NCBI GenBank assembly: GCA_035327585.1
Contig: DAOLDD010000006.1
Coordinates: 92,047 to 156,046 of the forward strand
Source of the DNA: JAMLJG01 sp035327585
Lineage (GTDB): Bacteria > Verrucomicrobiota > Kiritimatiellia > CAIVKH01
Length of the DNA stretch: 64,000 bases
Direction: 5' to 3'
Numbering within the stretch: position 1 is the stretch's first letter; each line of letters begins with the position of its first letter. The notes beneath the pieces were generated by a model. It saw only the letters and a list, made by a program, of their open reading frames with translations. It was not told the origin of the DNA and ran no database searches. Below, in pieces: positions 37,687 through 48,034 of the stretch. The translations under genes were made by a program, and so were the position numbers.

Positions 37687-38642
37687 CGTTCGTGAAACGC
37701 CGCTCATTTCCCCGCGTGCGCGTACTGGCCGGTTTCCTTCTTTCCCTTTCCCTTGCCGCATGCGTCGCGCCGCCCGGCGGTTCGAATGGCGGATTCTTCG
37801 GCCGTACCGACGAGGCACTGAAGCCGGTGGTCGCGGTGGTCGACTTTGAAAACAAGGCCAGTTTTTCCGGCCAGTGGAAACTTGGGGCGGGCATGGCGGA
37901 ATTGCTGGTGAACCAGTTGGTGGAGTCGGAGCGCGTGGTCGTGCTCGAACGCCAGCACCTCGGCGATGTGGTCGGCGAAATCGTGCGCCAGGGGCAGGAT
38001 CTGTTCCGCGCCGAGGGCCGCGCGCAAAAGGGCCGCCTGAAGAACGCGCAATATCTGATCCGCGGAACGGTGACGGACTTCACGGTGATTGGCGACACGT
38101 CCGGCTGGTTCGGCGCGCCGCAGGGCGGCGTCCGGGCCCGGAGCCAGCGCGCGCGCGTGGCGCTGACGGTGAAGGTGTCGGATGTGGCGAGCGGCGAGGT
38201 TATTTCCTCGGTGCAAACGGAGGGCGTTGCCTCCTCCGGCGGCCTGGGCGCGACGGTGAATTACAAGGGCGTGAGCTTCGGAGGCGACGCATTTTTCCAG
38301 ACGCCGCTGGGCAAGGCGACGGAGACGGCGCTGAGCCGGGCGGTGAAGAAAATCCTGCACGAGTTGCCGCGGCAGGCGTGGCAGCCACGGGTGGCCGACT
38401 TGTTTGAGGGCCAGGCGATCGTCAATGGCGGGCGTTCCGTTGGGCTGCGTCCAGGAGCGGAATTCGTGGTGCGCGGGTCGCCGCGCGAAGTCACCGACCC
38501 GGTGACGGGCAATGTCATCGATGTCGTGCCCGGTAAGGTTATCGGGCGCATCCGCGTCAAAGAGGTTAAGGAATCGGCGGCCTACGCCGATATCGTGGAG
38601 GGCGAGGCCCGGCGCGGAGATGCGCTGGAACCCACTCGCTAG
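37683..38642 (+). CDS. CsgG-like lipoprotein
   Basis: 319 residues from GTG 37683 (or GTG 37692). Lipoprotein signal with LAAC (Cys27). CsgG-type core: VVAVVDFENKASFSGQWKLG, AELLVNQLVESERVVVLERQ, AQYLIRGTVTDFTVI, KVSDVASGEVISSVQTEG; C-terminal FlgT-like part (EVTDPVTGNVIDVVPGKVIG). Same layout as the 27568 protein, but lipidated, so probably at the outer membrane. Co-transcribed with a receiver domain gene upstream and a thioredoxin lipoprotein 15 bp downstream. Confidence 0.82.
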   Translation: MTFVKRRSFPRVRVLAGFLLSLSLAACVAPPGGSNGGFFGRTDEALKPVVAVVDFENKASFSGQWKLGAGMAELLVNQLVESERVVVLERQHLGDVVGEIVRQGQDLFRAEGRAQKGRLKNAQYLIRGTVTDFTVIGDTSGWFGAPQGGVRARSQRARVALTVKVSDVASGEVISSVQTEGVASSGGLGATVNYKGVSFGGDAFFQTPLGKATETALSRAVKKILHELPRQAWQPRVADLFEGQAIVNGGRSVGLRPGAEFVVRGSPREVTDPVTGNVIDVVPGKVIGRIRVKEVKESAAYADIVEGEARRGDALEPTR

Positions 38643-38657
38643 GTGAAAGGGATAAAA

Positions 38658-39086
38658 ATGAAATTGTTGCGCGCGTTGTGCCTGATGCTTCCGCTGGTGC
38701 TGTCCGTTCCATTGGCCGCCTGCTCCCGCGGGGCGAGCGTTTCGGCGGAGTCGAAGGCGGAGAACATCGTCACGGTCACGTCGGTCGAACAGTTTGATGC
38801 CGCGGTCGCCAACACGGCGGGCCTCGTGCTGGTGGACTTCTGGGCGACCTGGTGCCCGCCCTGCCGCTACATGAACCCGATCCTCGCGGAAACCGCCGCC
38901 GAGCAGCCCGACGGGCTGACGGTGCTCAAGGTCGATGTCGACAACAACCGTGCGCTCGCGGAACGGTATAAGGTCGAGTCCATCCCCACCTTCGTCCTCT
39001 TCAAGGGCGGCAAGGCGGTGGACATGAAGGTCGGCGCATTTCCGAAGGCCGAATTGCTGAAGTGGCTCGAAGCGAATCGCGGTTGA
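38658..39086 (+). CDS. Thioredoxin-like lipoprotein
   Basis: 142 residues from ATG 38658 (AAAGGG upstream). Lipobox LAAC (Cys22), then a thioredoxin domain with FWATWCPPCR (Cys66, Cys69) and the cis-proline segment VESIPTFVLF. It should be a membrane-anchored disulfide reductase or oxidoreductase facing the periplasm. The exported peroxiredoxin at 14316 would be a possible client. Confidence 0.9.
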   Translation: MKLLRALCLMLPLVLSVPLAACSRGASVSAESKAENIVTVTSVEQFDAAVANTAGLVLVDFWATWCPPCRYMNPILAETAAEQPDGLTVLKVDVDNNRALAERYKVESIPTFVLFKGGKAVDMKVGAFPKAELLKWLEANRG

Positions 39087-39107
39087 TTGCTCCGCACGCC
39101 GAGGAAT

Positions 39108-39265
39108 TTTCATCACCGAGGACACAGACGTATCCGTTCACGTTCACTTACACGTTCACGAATTTCGGTCCTCGTGCACGTGAACATGTGGACGGGAACG
39201 TGTACGGAAGAAGGCGCTATTCGGAATCGAAAAAGCCCACGGAAGCGCACGGAATTTCACGGAAG
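39108..39265. repeat. Composite repeat upstream of the efflux operon
   Basis: Parts in order: TTTTCATCACCGAGGACACA, then CGTTCACGTTCACTTACACG (left arm), a conserved loop CACGAATTTCGGTCCTCGTG (39155-39174), the right arm CACGTGAACATGTGGACGGG, and finally CACGGAAGCGCACGGAATTT. Same order of modules as 46032-46190 downstream of the operon, in direct orientation. The 39087-39335 gap otherwise holds no gene. Confidence 0.82.
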
Positions 39266-39335
39266 ATGATCAGCATATCCGTCGGCGCGTCGCGGAGAGA
39301 TTGACAGCCTTGTGAATCGAGGTATGTGTTAACGT

Positions 39336-39740
39336 ATGAAACGGGCGTACAAACGAAGCCGGGTGAATGGATTCCCGTTGTTCGTCCTGCTGCTGGTCGT
39401 GGGTCTTCTTGCCGCCCCCCTGCCGCTGCACGCGTGCCTGAATGCCGACGCTGGCGGTTGTTCCTGTTGCTGCTCGCACGACGGTGCGGCGATGTCGTGC
39501 TGCGCGGGTGAAACCGAGCCCGCTCCTGAGCCGTCCTGCTGTTTTACGGTGGATTCAGACCCGGGCTTGATGCCCTCGCAGCACCGTGACGCGGCGCCGA
39601 TCCTCCCGTTGATTACCACGGTGGGCGACATGGCGCCCACCGCGATTCGGCCGCACACGCCGTCCTTTGCCGCGCCGTCAGTCGGACATGCTGTTTCGAC
39701 TACGCGACGCCTTTCCGTTCTCTGTTCGTTCCTGAATTAA
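39336..39740 (+). CDS. Small Cys-rich exported protein, unrecognised
   Basis: 134 residues; signal peptide (FPLFVLLLVVGLLAAPLPLH, then AC). The mature N-terminus is dense in cysteine (HACLNADAGGCSCCCSHDG, then SCCAG and SCCF), ten Cys within about 40 residues, suggesting metal binding or disulfides. No family recognised. It leads the seven-gene efflux operon, 88 bp before the adaptor gene, so it may sense or bind the exported substrate. Confidence 0.7.
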   Translation: MKRAYKRSRVNGFPLFVLLLVVGLLAAPLPLHACLNADAGGCSCCCSHDGAAMSCCAGETEPAPEPSCCFTVDSDPGLMPSQHRDAAPILPLITTVGDMAPTAIRPHTPSFAAPSVGHAVSTTRRLSVLCSFLN

Positions 39741-39828
39741 GTCCCATCACCACCGGCCTCTGCCGGCACGGTGTTCTTTCCTTCCCGGCCATCCGGGATC
39801 CAGGTTGTTCCATGGGCTTTTCAGGATT

Positions 39829-41187
39829 ATGCAAACATCACAAACCGCACTTGATTCACTCCGGCGCACGACGCGCTCCCCGGCGTCGCGCCGCCGCCAG
39901 GCTGGCCCGCTGCTGGTCCTGCTGATTTTTCTGCTCGGCGTCGCCGGGCTGTTCGCGCTGGTCTTCGGCGACCGGCTGCGTCCGCGTGTCGAGGTTACGG
40001 TTGCCCCGGTGCTGTTGCTCGAAACGGGCGGCGGGTCCGCATCAGCCGCCGCCGAGGGGCCGGTGACGATGATCGCACAGGCGTCGGGCTGGATCGAACC
40101 CGACCCGTACCCGGTCCGCGTTCCCGTGAAGACGGACGGCTTCGTCGATACCGTCGAGGTGCTGGAAGGGCAGTCGGTCCGCAAGGGCGACCTGCTGGCC
40201 ACGCTTGACGCGGCCACGCTGCGCATTGAGGCGTCGGAACAGCAGGCGATGCTCGCCGAGGCGGAGGCGGCGCTGGCGGAACGGGAACTGTCGATCAAGG
40301 CCGCGTTGGCCGAAGCGGCTGCCGCGGAGGCACGACTCGCCGAGGCCGCCGATCGCTCGCGGCGCTTGCATGCGCTGACCGACGAGGATGTCTCGCCCGT
40401 CGAACGGATCGCGACGGATCGGGCGGAAACCGAGGCGCGCGCCGCGAACGAGTCCGCGCGCGTCGCCGTCGATATGCTGCGCGTACAATCGGACATGCAG
40501 CGCGCGCGCGTCACGGCCGCGCAGGCGGCGCTGGACCGCATCCGGCTCGATCTCGAGCGCACGCGCGTCGTTGCGCCGATGGACGGCATCGTTCTGGCCC
40601 TGCATGCCGCGCCCGGCCTGAAGCGGATGGCGGGCATGGAGGACATGGAAAGTTCTTCAATCGTCACGCTCTACGACCCGTCGCGCATGCAGGCGCGCGT
40701 GGATGTGCCGCTCTCGGACATCGGGCGCATTGTGACGGGCATGTCCGCGCGCGTCGTTACGGCCGCGCTGGCGAACCGGATATTCACCGGCGTCGTGACG
40801 CGCATCACCGGCGCGGCGGACCTGACGCGCAACACGCTCCAGGTCAAGGTCGCGCTCCGCGATCCCGACCCGCGCCTGCGTCCCGAAATGTTGTGCCGCG
40901 CGGAATTTCTCGCGCCGGTTTCGTCGGCCGGTGGTGCATCCGGCGACGCGTCGCGCGCGTTGTGGATTCCCGCCGCGGCGCTGGTGGACGGCGGCGGCGC
41001 GGTTTGGGTGATCGATCCGGTGCGGGAGACCGCTGAACGCCGTCCCGTCACGACCGGCGCGGAGGAGCGCGACGGGTTACGCCAGGTGATCGAGGGGCTG
41101 CGGCCCGGCGAAAAAGTGGTGACCGGCGGCGCCGAACGACTGCGGCCCGGCGCGCGAGTCATCGTGAAGGAGGATTTGAAATCATGA
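39829..41187 (+). CDS. Periplasmic adaptor (HlyD/MacA family)
   Basis: 452 residues from ATG 39829 (AGGA just upstream). One N-terminal membrane segment (GPLLVLLIFLLGVAGLFALV), split biotinyl-lipoyl-like halves (VDTVEVLEGQSVRKGDLLAT and ERTRVVAPMDGIVLALHA), a long coiled-coil hairpin rich in Ala/Glu, and beta-barrel and membrane-proximal domains. It bridges the inner membrane ABC permeases and the TolC-like channel. Stop overlaps the ATPase start (ATGA). Confidence 0.9.
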   Translation: MQTSQTALDSLRRTTRSPASRRRQAGPLLVLLIFLLGVAGLFALVFGDRLRPRVEVTVAPVLLLETGGGSASAAAEGPVTMIAQASGWIEPDPYPVRVPVKTDGFVDTVEVLEGQSVRKGDLLATLDAATLRIEASEQQAMLAEAEAALAERELSIKAALAEAAAAEARLAEAADRSRRLHALTDEDVSPVERIATDRAETEARAANESARVAVDMLRVQSDMQRARVTAAQAALDRIRLDLERTRVVAPMDGIVLALHAAPGLKRMAGMEDMESSSIVTLYDPSRMQARVDVPLSDIGRIVTGMSARVVTAALANRIFTGVVTRITGAADLTRNTLQVKVALRDPDPRLRPEMLCRAEFLAPVSSAGGASGDASRALWIPAAALVDGGGAVWVIDPVRETAERRPVTTGAEERDGLRQVIEGLRPGEKVVTGGAERLRPGARVIVKEDLKS

Positions 41188-41879
41188 GCACCGTCGACCA
41201 CACGTTGATTCGCTGCCGCAACGTCACGAAGCAGTACCGGAAGGGCAACAACCTGGTGACGCCGCTGGAGGCGCTCGACCTCGACATTCCGCGCGGCGAA
41301 TTTCTCGCGCTCATGGGGCCGTCGGGATCGGGCAAGACGACGTTGCTGAACCTGCTCTCGGGCATCGACCAGCCGGCATCGGGCACAATTGAATTTGACG
41401 GCATTCCCGTGCACGCGCTGCCGCGCCGTCGCCTCGCCGCGTGGCGCGCGCGGCACGTCGGCTACATCTTCCAGCTCTATCACCTGGTTCCCGTGCTGAC
41501 GGCATTTGAAAACGTGGAGCTGCCGCTGCTGCTCGACCCCATGTCGCGCCGCGAACGGCGCGAGCGCGTCGAGGCGGTGCTGTCCCTCGTCGGCCTGTCC
41601 GACCGCATGCACCACTTTCCGCGCGAGCTGTCGGGCGGCCAGGAACAACGGGTCGCGATCGCGCGCGCGCTGGTGGCCGATCCTCCGCTGCTCGTCGCCG
41701 ATGAGCCGACCGGCGATCTGGATCGCACGGCGGCCGATGCGGTGCTCGGTTTGCTCCAGGCGCTCTCGCGCGAGCAGGGCAAGACCATTGTCATGGTCAC
41801 CCACGATCCGCGCGCCGCCGCCTCCGCGTCGCGGGTGCTGCATTTGGAGAAGGGTCGCCTGCTGGAGGCCGTGCCATGA
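41184..41879 (+). CDS. ABC transporter ATPase (MacB/LolD type)
   Basis: 231 residues; Walker A GPSGSGKTTLLNLLSG, Q-loop YIFQLYHLVPVLTAFENVEL, signature LSGGQEQRVAIARAL, Walker B LLVADEPTGDLD, H-loop VTHD. All motifs are intact. It belongs to the LolD/MacB/SalX group, whose permeases act by mechanotransmission. Overlaps both neighbours by 4 nt. Confidence 0.95.
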   Translation: MSTVDHTLIRCRNVTKQYRKGNNLVTPLEALDLDIPRGEFLALMGPSGSGKTTLLNLLSGIDQPASGTIEFDGIPVHALPRRRLAAWRARHVGYIFQLYHLVPVLTAFENVELPLLLDPMSRRERRERVEAVLSLVGLSDRMHHFPRELSGGQEQRVAIARALVADPPLLVADEPTGDLDRTAADAVLGLLQALSREQGKTIVMVTHDPRAAASASRVLHLEKGRLLEAVP

Positions 41880-43030
41880 ACCTGAATGCCGCGCTCAACC
41901 TGGTCCCGCTCGCGGCGAAACAGCTCGCCCGCCATCGCGTGCGTACGGTGCTGACCGTGGCCGGGATCGCGGCGGGCATGTTCCTCTACGGGCTGGTCGA
42001 GAGCATGCAGCGCGCCGTGGCCCGCTCCACCGCGGTACAGGCGTCCGATGTGACGCTCGTGGTCTATCGTGAGAATCGCTATTGCCCGTCGACGAGCCGG
42101 TTGCCGGTTTATTATGAGGACGAAATTCGCCGGATCCCCGGGGTGCGCGAGGTGATTCCGATCCAGATCACCGTCAACAACTGCGGGGCCAGCCTCGACA
42201 TCGTCACGTTTCGCGGCGTCCCGCCGCGCCAGCTCGCGCGCTATGCGCCGGAAATCCGGCTGGTTGAGGGTTCGCTGGAGGAGTGGGAGCGGACCGGCGA
42301 CGGCGCGATCATCGGCCAATACTTCGCGCGGCGTCGCGGCTTGAAACCGGGCGACGCATTCGAGGCGGCGGGAGTGCGCGTACGCATCTCCGGCGTACTC
42401 GTCTCGCCAAACCTGCAGGACAACGACGTGGCCTACGTACACCTGCCGTTTCTCCAGCAGGCGTCGCGCCGCGGGCTCGGTGAAGTGACGCAGTTTAATG
42501 TGCGGGTGGAGGATTCGTCGCAACTCGACGCCGTGGCGGCGTCGATCGACGCCCACTTCGCGTCGGCCGAGGCGCCGACCCACACGCAGCCCGAAAAGGC
42601 GTTCTTCGCACAGGCCGCGCGCGAGTTGATCGAGCTGACCGGCTTCACCCGGTGGATCGGACTTGGCGCCGTGGTGGCGGTGCTCGGCCTCGTTGGAAAC
42701 GCGGTGCTGCTCGTGGTGCGCACGCGCATCCGCGAGAACGCGGTGCTGCAAACGCTCGGGTATCCCGACGGCGCGATCGCCTGGCTGGTGCTCCTCGAGG
42801 GCGTGTTGCTCGGTGCGGTGGGCGGTCTCGCGGGCGCGGGCGGCGCGGCGGCCTTTCTCGCGGCAAGCCGGATTACATTCGGCAATGAGGGCCAGGTCAT
42901 GTCGGTGCTGCCGGATGGCGGCCTGTTCGCGTCGAGCCTGCTGTTGGCGTTGACGCTCGGCGGGCTTGCCGCGGCCTATCCCGCGTGGATCGCGGCCCGC
43001 CGTCCCATCGTCGAAAGCTTGAGGACCTGA
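41876..43030 (+). CDS. FtsX-like ABC permease (first)
   Basis: 384 residues. N-terminal membrane helix (about 20-42), a large periplasmic MacB-type domain (about 45-270), and three C-terminal helices (WIGLGAVVAVLGLVGNAVLL, AWLVLLEGVLLGAVGG, LFASSLLLALTLGGLAAAYP), the FtsX topology. Pairs with the next gene as a heterodimer, as in LolCE. Two bases separate the genes. Confidence 0.9.
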   Translation: MNLNAALNLVPLAAKQLARHRVRTVLTVAGIAAGMFLYGLVESMQRAVARSTAVQASDVTLVVYRENRYCPSTSRLPVYYEDEIRRIPGVREVIPIQITVNNCGASLDIVTFRGVPPRQLARYAPEIRLVEGSLEEWERTGDGAIIGQYFARRRGLKPGDAFEAAGVRVRISGVLVSPNLQDNDVAYVHLPFLQQASRRGLGEVTQFNVRVEDSSQLDAVAASIDAHFASAEAPTHTQPEKAFFAQAARELIELTGFTRWIGLGAVVAVLGLVGNAVLLVVRTRIRENAVLQTLGYPDGAIAWLVLLEGVLLGAVGGLAGAGGAAAFLAASRITFGNEGQVMSVLPDGGLFASSLLLALTLGGLAAAYPAWIAARRPIVESLRT

Positions 43031-43032
43031 CT

Positions 43033-44181
43033 ATGTTGCTGCCCTTCAGTTACGCCGTGCGGAATTTATATCGGGACCGTATGCGCCTCGCGCAGACGCT
43101 CGGCGGCGGCGCGCTCGTTGTTTTTCTCGTCATGGGCGCGCACGCCCTCAACGCGGGCATGCGCAATACGCTCCGCGCGAGCGGCTCGCCGGCCAACCTG
43201 CTCATTCTGGGCAAGGGCAGTGAGGAGAGCATGCAGCGCAGCGAGATTACCGAGCGCGCCGCGGGCATTACCGAGGCCAGCATCTCCGGCCTCCACGCGC
43301 CCCTCGGCGAACGCGCCGTTTCGCCGCAGATCGTGCATATGGCCGACCTTGAACTCGCGGACGGGCGGCGTATTCGGGGCCTCGTCCGCGGCGTTACGCC
43401 GAAGGCGCTGCTGGCGCATCCGGATGTGGCCGTGATTGAGGGACGTTTTCCGGGGCCGGGCGAGATTCTCGCCGGGCGTCTCGCATGGAAGCGATTCGGC
43501 GTTGATGAAATGGCGTTCCGCCCCGGCGCAGTCCTGCGCCTCGACGATGCGCAGCTCTCGGTGTCGGGTGTGTTCGCCGCGCCGGGCTCGGTGCTTGAAT
43601 CGGAGCTGTGGATGCACCTGAACGACCTGCGTACGCTCGCCAAACGCGAAACGCTGAGCGCGATCGTGGTGCGGCTCGACGACGGCGATCCCGCCGACGT
43701 GCACCTGTTCACGAAGCAGCGGCTCGACCTGGAATTGACCGCCGTGTCCGAACCGGACTACTACGCGCGGCTCGCCGCGTTTTATGCGCCCGTGCGCGCG
43801 ATGACGTGGATCACCGCCGCGCTGATCGCCGCCGCAGCGGTGTTTGGCGGACTCAACACCCTTTACGCGGCCTTCGCCGCGCGCGTGCGCGAAATCGCGA
43901 CGCTTCAGGCGATTGGCTTTGGGCGTGGCGCGATATTCCTTTCGTTCGTGCAGGAGTCGCTGATGGCCTCGTTGCTCGGTGCGCTGCTCGGTGCGTTCGC
44001 CGCGGTCCTGCTGCTCGCCGACCGCGTGGTCTACTTGAGCGCGGGCGCGTTCCGCCTCGGCTTCGGCCCCGAAACCCTATTCGCGGGAATCCTCGCAGGC
44101 CTGTTGCTCGGACTCGTCGGCTCGCTGCCGCCCGCGTTCCGCTGTTTGAAACCCAGTCTCCCGCAGGCGTTGCGGGACTAG
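43033..44181 (+). CDS. FtsX-like ABC permease (second)
   Basis: 382 residues from ATG 43033. Same four-helix FtsX layout with a central periplasmic domain; C-terminal helices include MTWITAALIAAAAVFGGLNT and ATLQAIGFGRGAIFLSFVQE. Clearly different in sequence from the first permease, so a heterodimer is likely. Followed after 14 bp by the lipoprotein gene. Confidence 0.9.
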   Translation: MLLPFSYAVRNLYRDRMRLAQTLGGGALVVFLVMGAHALNAGMRNTLRASGSPANLLILGKGSEESMQRSEITERAAGITEASISGLHAPLGERAVSPQIVHMADLELADGRRIRGLVRGVTPKALLAHPDVAVIEGRFPGPGEILAGRLAWKRFGVDEMAFRPGAVLRLDDAQLSVSGVFAAPGSVLESELWMHLNDLRTLAKRETLSAIVVRLDDGDPADVHLFTKQRLDLELTAVSEPDYYARLAAFYAPVRAMTWITAALIAAAAVFGGLNTLYAAFAARVREIATLQAIGFGRGAIFLSFVQESLMASLLGALLGAFAAVLLLADRVVYLSAGAFRLGFGPETLFAGILAGLLLGLVGSLPPAFRCLKPSLPQALRD

Positions 44182-44195
44182 AAAAGGAAAAGAAC

Positions 44196-44741
44196 ATGAA
44201 AAAACACATCATGCTAGCAGCCGGTCTGGCCGGCTTGTTGTCCGTTGCCGTCGGGTGCGGACGCTCCGGAGCGCCGGAATCGCCCACCGCCGTTGTCGCG
44301 GAATTACCCGCTGCGCTCGCCGCGGTCTTCCGCGCCGTGCCCGCGCCGGAATCCATCACGCCCATTCCCGCCTTGCGTACCGCCGTGCGCCCGGGCGACG
44401 CGGTGGTGATTGAGGCGAAAGTGATGGGCACCGAAACGCCGTTCGTCGACGGACGCGCGCTCGTCGTGGTCGGCGATGAGGGAACTCTGGAGTCCTGCGA
44501 TCTGCGGCCGGGCGACAGTTGTGAGACGCCGTGGGACGTGTGCTGCGAGGACCCGGCCACCATTCGCGCGGGTACCGCTACGATCCAGATCGTCGACAGC
44601 GATGGTCGCGTGCTCAAGGCCGGTCTACGCGGGGTCAACGGACTCACCGAACTCAGCCGCGTGCGCGTCGCGGGAACGGTCGCGCCTGAATCGACCGGTG
44701 ATGCGCTGATCGTTAACGCGGAAGCCATCGAGGTGTTGTGA
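44196..44741 (+). CDS. Lipoprotein with CDxxxxDSCETPWDVCC motif, unrecognised
   Basis: 181 residues from ATG 44196. Lipoprotein signal ending SVAVGC (Cys21). The mature part has the motif CDLRPGDSCETPWDVCC (four cysteines) followed by beta-rich segments (TIQIVDSDGRVLKAGLRG, RVAGTVAPESTGDALIVNAE) that resemble an OB-like fold. No named family known to me. The conserved-looking Cys cluster and the operon context suggest a redox or metal-binding accessory of the efflux pump. Its end overlaps the OMP gene start by 4 nt. Confidence 0.75.
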   Translation: MKKHIMLAAGLAGLLSVAVGCGRSGAPESPTAVVAELPAALAAVFRAVPAPESITPIPALRTAVRPGDAVVIEAKVMGTETPFVDGRALVVVGDEGTLESCDLRPGDSCETPWDVCCEDPATIRAGTATIQIVDSDGRVLKAGLRGVNGLTELSRVRVAGTVAPESTGDALIVNAEAIEVL

Positions 44742-46024
44742 AGCGCCGTGCGACCATCCTGATGCTCGCGGGGTTTCTGCTGGCCACGGCGAACGCCGGT
44801 GCGGGGTGGTGGTCTGCGTATGGCCACGCCGGGCTCGACGCGGCGGTCGAACAGGGACTGGCCGGAAACCCGGATGTCGTTGCCGTGCTCGCGCGTATTC
44901 GCGCGGCGGACGCGGCGTTGGCGGCGGCGCGCTCCGGCCGTCGTCCCGAGGCGATGGTCGAAGCGGGCTATCGGACAGGCCGCGAACAATCCATGCGGTC
45001 GGGTGGCGTCGCGGACGACATCGATCCGCTCATGGCTGGTACGCGGCTGTCATGGGAGTTGGACGTGTTTGGTCGTGTTGGTGCGGAGGTCGGCGCGGCA
45101 CGGGCCCGGCTGGCCGGGCGCGGCGCGGAGGCCGATGCCGTGCGGCTGATGCTGGTGCGCGACATCGTTGAAGCCTATATCACGTGCGCCGTGCTTGCCG
45201 AGGAGCAGGCGTGGTGGACGCGGCAGGTCGGCGACATTCGCGCGCTGCGCGAGCGCGCCGCGAGGCGGGTTGAGGCCGGGCTCGACGATCCCCCATCGCT
45301 GCGGCAGGCCGTGGCGATGCACGAGGAGGTCGAGCATCATGCCATGGAAGGTGATATCCAGCTCGATCAGGCTCGGGCTCGGCTGCGTTCCCTGCTTGGC
45401 GGCGAAGACCCGGCGATTGCGCCCACGAGTCTTGGCGGGTTTACCCTGCCCTCGTTGCCCGAGCTGTCCGGCGCCAACCTGCACGTGCGTCGTCCGGATG
45501 TCGTGCGTGCCCACGCGGACTGGCAGGCGGCGCGCGGTGAAGCCACACAGGCTTCACGGGACCGGTTGCCCAGTCTCGCGCTCGTCGTCAGCGCGGCGGG
45601 GGAGGGCGCATCGGCGTCATCACCGGACGAGTGGTCCGCCTGGGCGGGGCCGGTGGTTTCGCTGCCGCTGTGGCAGCCGCGTCTCCGTGCAAACGCCGCC
45701 GGCGCGATGGCCGGGGTGAGCGCCGCGGAGGCGGAGTGGACCGCCGTTGCGCTGCGCGCGGTCCTCGAAATCGACAACGCCTGGGCGGAGCGTCGTCGTG
45801 CCGCCGAAATGATTGGTCACATGGCCGCGCGTCGCGATGCGCTGCGCGCGGAGGAGGAGAGTCTCGCCCGTCGTCGCGAAGCCGGCCTGATCGAAGAAAC
45901 GGACTGGCGTGAAGGTCGCGCCGCCCATGCCGAGGCCGCGCGCGCGCACGCGGTCTGGCTCGCGAACGGCCTCCGCCAACACGCCGCGCTCATCGCCGCG
46001 CTGGGCGGCATCACGCCGCCCTGA
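44738..46024 (+). CDS. TolC-like outer membrane efflux protein
   Basis: 428 residues from GTG 44738. Signal peptide (LMLAGFLLATANAGA), then the two-repeat helical organisation of outer membrane efflux proteins: AVEQGLAGNPDVVAVLARIR, LSWELDVFGRVGAEVGAARA in the first half, HVRRPDVVRAHADWQAARGE and LSLPLWQPRLRANAA-like region in the second. It forms the trimeric exit duct of the tripartite pump encoded by the preceding genes. Confidence 0.88.
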   Translation: MKRRATILMLAGFLLATANAGAGWWSAYGHAGLDAAVEQGLAGNPDVVAVLARIRAADAALAAARSGRRPEAMVEAGYRTGREQSMRSGGVADDIDPLMAGTRLSWELDVFGRVGAEVGAARARLAGRGAEADAVRLMLVRDIVEAYITCAVLAEEQAWWTRQVGDIRALRERAARRVEAGLDDPPSLRQAVAMHEEVEHHAMEGDIQLDQARARLRSLLGGEDPAIAPTSLGGFTLPSLPELSGANLHVRRPDVVRAHADWQAARGEATQASRDRLPSLALVVSAAGEGASASSPDEWSAWAGPVVSLPLWQPRLRANAAGAMAGVSAAEAEWTAVALRAVLEIDNAWAERRRAAEMIGHMAARRDALRAEEESLARRREAGLIEETDWREGRAAHAEAARAHAVWLANGLRQHAALIAALGGITPP

Positions 46025-46031
46025 TTTATTT

Positions 46032-46190
46032 TCATCACGGAGACACGGAGGGCGCGGACATAAACGTTCACGTTCACGTACACGTTCCACGAACTTCGGT
46101 CCCTCGTGCACGGGTACGTGAACGAGAACGTGTACGGGCAGGGGGATCGAAAGCCCCGCGGGCGCGTTCGGGATTGAGCGGCCCACGGAG
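46032..46190. repeat. Composite repeat downstream of the efflux operon
   Basis: TTTTCATCACGGAGACACGG (46029 on), then AACGTTCACGTTCACGTACA (left arm from 46063), loop CACGAACTTCGGTCCCTCGT (46088-46107), right arm CACGGGTACGTGAACGAGAA, then ATCGAAAGCCC and CCCACGGAGG. Same modules, order and orientation as at 39108-39265. Confidence 0.82.
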
Positions 46191-46241
46191 GAAAGCGGAC
46201 GGGATAACGGGATGGACCGGATGGAAATCTCTCCGATGAAT

Positions 46242-46282
46242 CACCCCTCTGTGCCTTTGTGCCTCTGTGCCTTTGTCCCTAA
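46242..46282. repeat. GTGCCTTTGTGCCTCT tandem repeat
   Basis: Degenerate units of TGTGCCTTTG/TGTGCCTCTG just after the glnS stop. The opposite-strand version (GGCACAGAGG, GGACAAAGGCACA) is at 63694-63731. Confidence 0.85.
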
Positions 46283-46284
46283 TC

Positions 46285-47952
<1,668 letters not shown>

Positions 47953-48034
47953 GGGGGTTCCTGAATCGGCGTATTTCTAACGGTTGCCACGCCGTGCGAA
48001 AGAAAAAAACGCAACGGGGCCCGCGGGGAGCGCT

